From the NCBI GenBank assembly GCA_027596195.1, contig JADGJG010000905.1:1-11084 (forward strand): DNA of 11,084 nucleotides, read 5' to 3'. Within the stretch, counting starts at the first letter, position 1; every line of letters starts with the position of its first letter. Below the pieces are notes generated by a model, which saw only the letters and a list, made by a program, of their open reading frames with translations, made no database searches and had not been told where the DNA came from. The translations under genes were made by a program, and so were the position numbers. The DNA is from Podochytrium sp. JEL0797 (Eukaryota > Chytridiomycota > Chytridiomycetes > Chytridiales > Chytriomycetaceae). Below are positions 8,879-11,084 of this stretch, piece after piece.

Positions 8879-9352
8879 AATTTCGCGGTATTAATTGCTG
8901 TGCATGAATTTTTGGCGCCTTTGTCACATGCAAATACAAATTGATGATTGCAGAAGGCGAGGGTCAACCTCCAGGCAAATATTGCGGAATTTTGAAAGGT
9001 TTGGACGTGTCCGGGAAGACGCATGATGAGTCTGTGGCTCGTATTGCCGCAAATTCCACCGACTTCGCTGTAATCCCGCGAACATTCTGCAATATTCCAC
9101 GCTTTTGAATGTGACGCTCGGCTTGAAACGCAAGTCTTTGCATCATCCAGATGGCGAGATTTTCTCTATTCTGATGTTGATGGGGTATAACTTGGAACTT
9201 GAGATGGCCGACACTTCAAAGGTATGCATGCGCCTGACCAATTCTTCCCCAACCCATAACACGAACACCGCCGTTTCTTGGCGGACATCACGGAGCATTC
9301 AAAATGGAAGTCTTCATCCCCGACGCGGACCCACCGGAAGCCTTCAAAATTC

Positions 9353-9386
9353 TTCACGACGAGCATCACACGGTTTCACGACGAGC
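9353..9386. repeat. 12-bp direct repeat with 22-bp period
   Basis: TTCACGACGAGC occurs at 9353-9364 and 9375-9386, exactly two helical turns apart. The first copy lies within the small MEVFIPDADPP frame, so a minor internal duplication of former coding sequence is as likely as a binding site. Confidence 0.45.
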
Positions 9387-9765
9387 TTCACTGAGGTAGA
9401 GGATGAGCCTCACCGAAACTAGTAGCTGGAGGAGCAAAAAAATGATCGTCGTTTTAATCAGATTGAAATTCTTTTTCCCCATTGTCAAATTTGAGATAAA
9501 TAGAATCAGAATGTGTTAACCAAAAAAGAAGCTTTTGTTTCGGCTGCAATGGCTCTGTACCAAAAATAAAACGGCACATGCAGTGGGTCGAGGGCGATTT
9601 CCAGAAACGAGAAGAACAAGAAGAGAAATTGTGAACAAAGTTCAAATGTGGCGCATTCGTGAAGATGGGTTTGGCGTTCGTATGATGGACTTCCCGCCCG
9701 AAATAAGAATTGGGGGAGGTGGATGGGTCAATTTTGACAGGTTTTTTTGACCCCAAACAAACCAA

Positions 9766-11000
9766 ATGAGCAAACGCGACCTCGACGACGAGCCCCTCGG
9801 CATGGAGGGGGGAGAAAACAAAACACCCCGCAAGTCTCTCAGATCGCAAGAAATCGCCACCTCGCCCGTTACCGCCACGTCTGCCCCCCTGGTCGAACCC
9901 ACCCATTCGGGTACTACAACTTCCCCCCACCATCCCCGCCAGCCTTCACCGGCACACCACTACCCGCTCCAATGAGCGTTACGTTGTCAGAATACGAAGA
10001 CATGTACGCGTGCACTTGACCCGTCCAAAACCAAAATACTAAGTAACATTGAATATAAGGATTGCGAATCGGTTTGCGGCCATGGTCGCACCAAAGCGGG
10101 CATCGAGTGGCGAGATGATCCGTGGGTACGTCCTCAGGGCGGACGTCGAGAAGTTGGTGCGCCAGTTGCGCAAGGACGGCGGGCTGGAATCGGAACAGGT
10201 GCGGGCTTGCTTGTTTGTTTCGGACGCGTCACGTGCAAACGAATTGTACTAATTCTATTTGTATTTTAATGCAGGAGCAAGTGCGCACATGCGAGTATGA
10301 GCGGAAGGCTTCCACTCGTGAATTCATCAACCTGCTCCTGCAAAAAGACCCAGAAAACCATCCATGGTTTACGATTCCAGGCTGCAAGGCCGTTTACTAC
10401 ACCTGGCCGCTTGCCGACGACTTTCTGGCGGAACATTCCTGCGCATACAAGTTGGCAAGGGTCGACTGCCATACATACATCAGTCAACAGAACAAAATGC
10501 CGTTTTCGCAACTATCTTCTCGCATGGAGTACCTCCCTAGTGGAGTAGAGGTGGAGGAGCAGGAGGAGGATATAGAGGTGGATGATGGGGTTCGAAAATT
10601 GAGGAGTTGGAGGAAGAGGAAATGTGAACGCTGTTTTGCTGTCGTCGGGAGGAGGAGGAGGATAAGGGTTGGGTTTAGGCGTTTGGTTGTTTTACGGTCG
10701 TCGGATTCACGTCGTGTTTTATCTTTTTTTTGGTATTTTTTTTTCTCGTGCCAGTGTGTACATGCCTCTGTGATTTTTATTTATATATAAAAAAAAACTT
10801 CTTCCTGTCCTTTCCGGTCCTTCCTCCTCCCAGGCCTGCAATCTAGCTCCCGCAATTTGCAACAACAACAAGAACTCGTCGTCTCACTCTCCCGACTGGC
10901 CCACCAATACCAACTCATTGAAACGACCAGCACCCCCAAAAAACAAACACTTGGCGCCTGCCAGTTGCCGACACCAAACACTACTCTGTCAGGTTATTAG
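9766..11000 (+). CDS. Spliced gene of unknown function; 5' and 3' ends uncertain
   Basis: Two introns are well supported. One is 10004-10059 (GTACGC donor, TACTAAG branch point), joining EYEDM to IANRFAAMVAPKR in phase 2. The other is 10199-10274 (TACTAATT branch point, TGCAG acceptor), phase 0. The middle exons encode a basic, helical-looking region (RADVEKLVRQLRKDGG) and FINLLLQKDPENHPWFTIPG, YYTWPLADDFLAEHS; I do not recognise the domain. The 5' end is unclear. MSKRDLDDEPLG from 9766 is in a different frame from the exon ending at 10003. It joins only through an 80-bp intron 9911-9990 with a 13-nt exon, or if one base is missing from the C run at 9884-9889. A start at 9972 (MSVTLSEYEDM) avoids both. 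At the 3' end, 10834-11000 after a TCCTCCTCCCAG acceptor reads as a Gln-rich, coil-like end (NLQQQQELVVSLSRLAHQYQ). A GTGAAC donor at 10624 would join it in frame; otherwise the frame runs to 10790 into U-rich sequence. Confidence 0.45.
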
Positions 11001-11046
11001 GTATAGGGCTCGGCGGTCCGGATAAAGAGCGGGTTTTGTGATTGGA

Positions 11047-11084
11047 TCCGCTCCGGTCCGGCGTCATTACACATACGGAGCGGA
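11047..11084. repeat. GC-rich inverted repeat at the window edge
   Basis: TCCGCTCCG (11047-11055) and CGGAGCGGA (11076-11084) are exact reverse complements with a 20-base loop. Related fragments occur just before it: GGTCCGGAT with AGAGCGG near 11009-11030, and CCGGTCCGG at 11053-11061. The composition differs from the preceding gene. It may be the start of a dispersed or low-complexity repeat that continues outside the window. Confidence 0.5.

Larger units (their letters stand above)
8679..9765. other. Region without a recognisable gene
   Basis: An AT-rich stretch (about 8840-8900) contains an 11-bp direct repeat. Two small plus-strand frames have protein-like composition: 8944-9108 (54 aa, with GKYCGILKGLDVSGKTHDES) and 9304-9399 (31 aa, MEVFIPDADPPEAFKILHDE). 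Both are in the same phase but are separated by stops, so they may be exons or remnants of one old gene. Nothing in them is recognised. Positions 9430-9765 probably include the promoter of the plus-strand gene beyond. Confidence 0.4.

Noticed and set aside
8944..9108. Possible cyanase-like fragment (SGKTHDES followed by RIAAN)
   Set aside because: The resemblance to the N-terminal helix region of cyanases covers too few residues and the rest does not fit, so no name was assigned.
9454..9933. 159-codon minus-strand open frame
   Set aside because: It overlaps the plus-strand gene's 5' exon, is Gly/Arg-rich where that exon is Pro-rich, and shows no family motif.
1..11084. tRNA, rRNA, CRISPR array, intact transposase or integrase
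   Set aside because: I looked for B-box-like GTTCGA sites with partner arms, regularly spaced repeats and mobile-element proteins on both strands and found none that hold together.

Overview
This window comes from a eukaryotic, probably fungal and most likely chytrid-like genome. The evidence is split genes with very short GT-AG introns (53-90 bp in the firm models), TACTAA- and CTAAC-like branch points, tight gene spacing, and the remains of an F-box-like/leucine-rich-repeat gene of a type I associate with chytrids. The taxonomic call is an inference; the spliced structure is visible directly.

Positions 137-7187 hold the main content: three paralogous, membrane-anchored alpha/beta hydrolases of the YheT/ABHD1-2-3 family, all on the minus strand and head-to-tail. 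Here they are called H3 (7187-5209), H2 (4150-2137) and H1 (2040-137), in transcription order. Each has an N-terminal membrane segment, a Cys-Pro-Ser/His-x-Gln-Thr region, an HG oxyanion loop, a GFSLGAN nucleophile elbow, an Asp and a GGHLG histidine. Reading frames across the inferred introns join without error into proteins of 552, 594 and 579 residues. All three carry a long, poorly conserved, Ser/Pro-rich C-terminal extension that ends in a second hydrophobic segment and a basic tail. Some intron positions are shared between copies, which points to tandem duplication followed by intron gain or loss. A small His-rich open reading frame (5080-4808) lies between H3 and H2 on the same strand.

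Positions 7215-9765 are decayed or empty. They hold a frame-disrupted coding remnant of unknown origin (7484-7215), a clear F-box-like/LRR pseudogene (8678-7553) with stops and frameshifts, and about 1.1 kb with only tiny open frames and short direct repeats.

Positions 9766-11000 on the plus strand hold a spliced gene of unknown function. Its two middle introns are well supported, but its 5' end (a frame switch) and 3' end are uncertain. The window ends in a GC-rich inverted repeat.

The three hydrolases probably act on acyl lipids at a membrane (monoacylglycerol or phospholipid hydrolysis, or acyl ester synthesis, by analogy with the family). Nothing in the sequence links them to the other genes.
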